In this document: positions 14,009 to 14,297 of the stretch, one piece after another
Numbering within the stretch: the first letter of the stretch is position 1
How the letters are laid out: each line of letters starts with the position of its first letter
NCBI RefSeq assembly: GCF_038442745.1
Contig: NZ_JARVCN010000040.1
Span: 1-14,297, forward strand
Length of the DNA stretch: 14,297 nucleotides
Direction: 5' to 3'
Origin: Crocosphaera sp038442745
GTDB taxonomy: Bacteria; Cyanobacteriota; Cyanobacteriia; Cyanobacteriales; Microcystaceae
Program-made: the position numbers and the translations under genes
The notes under the pieces: generated by a model
Seen by the model: the letters and a program-made list of their open reading frames with translations, nothing else
Database searches by the model: none
What the model was told of the DNA's origin: nothing

Positions 14009-14260
14009 CCAACTCTTATCTTAATAATTATCTATAGATTTAAGTTAGATTATACTAATGAAAAGTTATCTAGAAATCATTGGATTAATGGAATAGATGA
14101 CTTTCAATATGAAATTGAAAGAAGATTAACGAAAACACTTTTAAATAAAATTCATCTTGAACCTGAATATGAACTCGCAAAACGTAAAGTTTTAAGACTG
14201 TATAATGTTAAATTACCTGATGTTTGTCATTATAATTTTGAATATTGGGACTTTAGCTAG
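14009..14260 (+). pseudogene. Probable DUF29 family C-terminal remnant
   Basis: A reading frame open from 13961 to a TAG at 14258-14260 has no ATG, GTG or TTG start, yet its last 70 or so codons look coding. It contains HWINGIDDFQYEIERRL, then EPEYELAKRKVLRLYNVKLP, then DVCHYNFEYWD. This order (a Trp followed by a basic amphipathic helix, an Ala-Lys helix, and a LPD-x-C-x-Y ending) resembles the C-terminal half of cyanobacterial DUF29 proteins, which are usually about 150 residues. The N-terminal half is missing, and the upstream part of the frame (from about 14009) is low-complexity and unconvincing. I therefore read it as a gene fragment left by deletion; a frameshifted gene is the alternative. 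DUF29 function is unknown. Confidence 0.45.
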
Positions 14261-14297
14261 AATATAAGTTGAATCATGCGCTAATATAGATAGGATA

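Noticed and set aside
13634..14297. tRNA, CRISPR or insertion-sequence end in the right-hand gap
   Set aside because: No cloverleaf, regularly spaced repeats, terminal inverted repeats or transposase fragment were found there.

Overview
This is a chromosomal segment from a cyanobacterium, probably an AT-rich unicellular species of the Crocosphaera/Cyanothece/Geminocystis kind; the genus is inference. The support is five copies of the HIP1 octamer GCGATCGC between 5601 and 8761, a Slr1339-type protein, two Uma2 (DUF820) nuclease genes, a likely DUF29 remnant, and standard bacterial coding with no introns.

Layout. 76-1083 is a multi-spanning acyltransferase-3 protein. 1134-4164 is one rightward run: a glutamine-rich repeat protein of the Slr1339 type, three TerD-family calcium-binding proteins in tandem (the first two are close copies), and a SAM-dependent methyltransferase. 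The spacing suggests one stress-related operon, with a candidate promoter at 1070-1098. Pointing left, 7257-4257 encodes an S9-family prolyl-oligopeptidase-like peptidase and, overlapping it by 11 bp, an AI-2E/PerM-type transporter. Divergent from them is ddl, D-alanine--D-alanine ligase, for peptidoglycan precursor synthesis; a small coiled-coil, membrane-anchored protein converges on ddl from the right. A 234-bp intergenic region with repeated CCCATA motifs and hairpins precedes a 67-residue membrane protein and a full-length SbcC/Rad50-type ATPase with an intact zinc hook; no SbcD/Mre11 partner is present.

The right end looks accessory. A 613-bp unit carrying a Uma2-family nuclease gene is tandemly duplicated, with 13-bp repeats (one position differs in the middle copy) at its outer ends and junction. 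The two copies differ mainly in one internal patch, and a near-consensus promoter lies just outside the unit. The last 664 bp hold a probable 45-residue single-span membrane protein on the minus strand, a perfect 16-bp palindrome containing TATAAT on both strands, and a start-less reading frame resembling the C-terminal half of a DUF29 protein.

No convincing wholly new system was found. The items most worth a second look are the microhomology-bounded Uma2 duplication and its mosaic pattern, the tandem TerD run with the Slr1339-type protein, and the 45-residue ORF with its palindrome.
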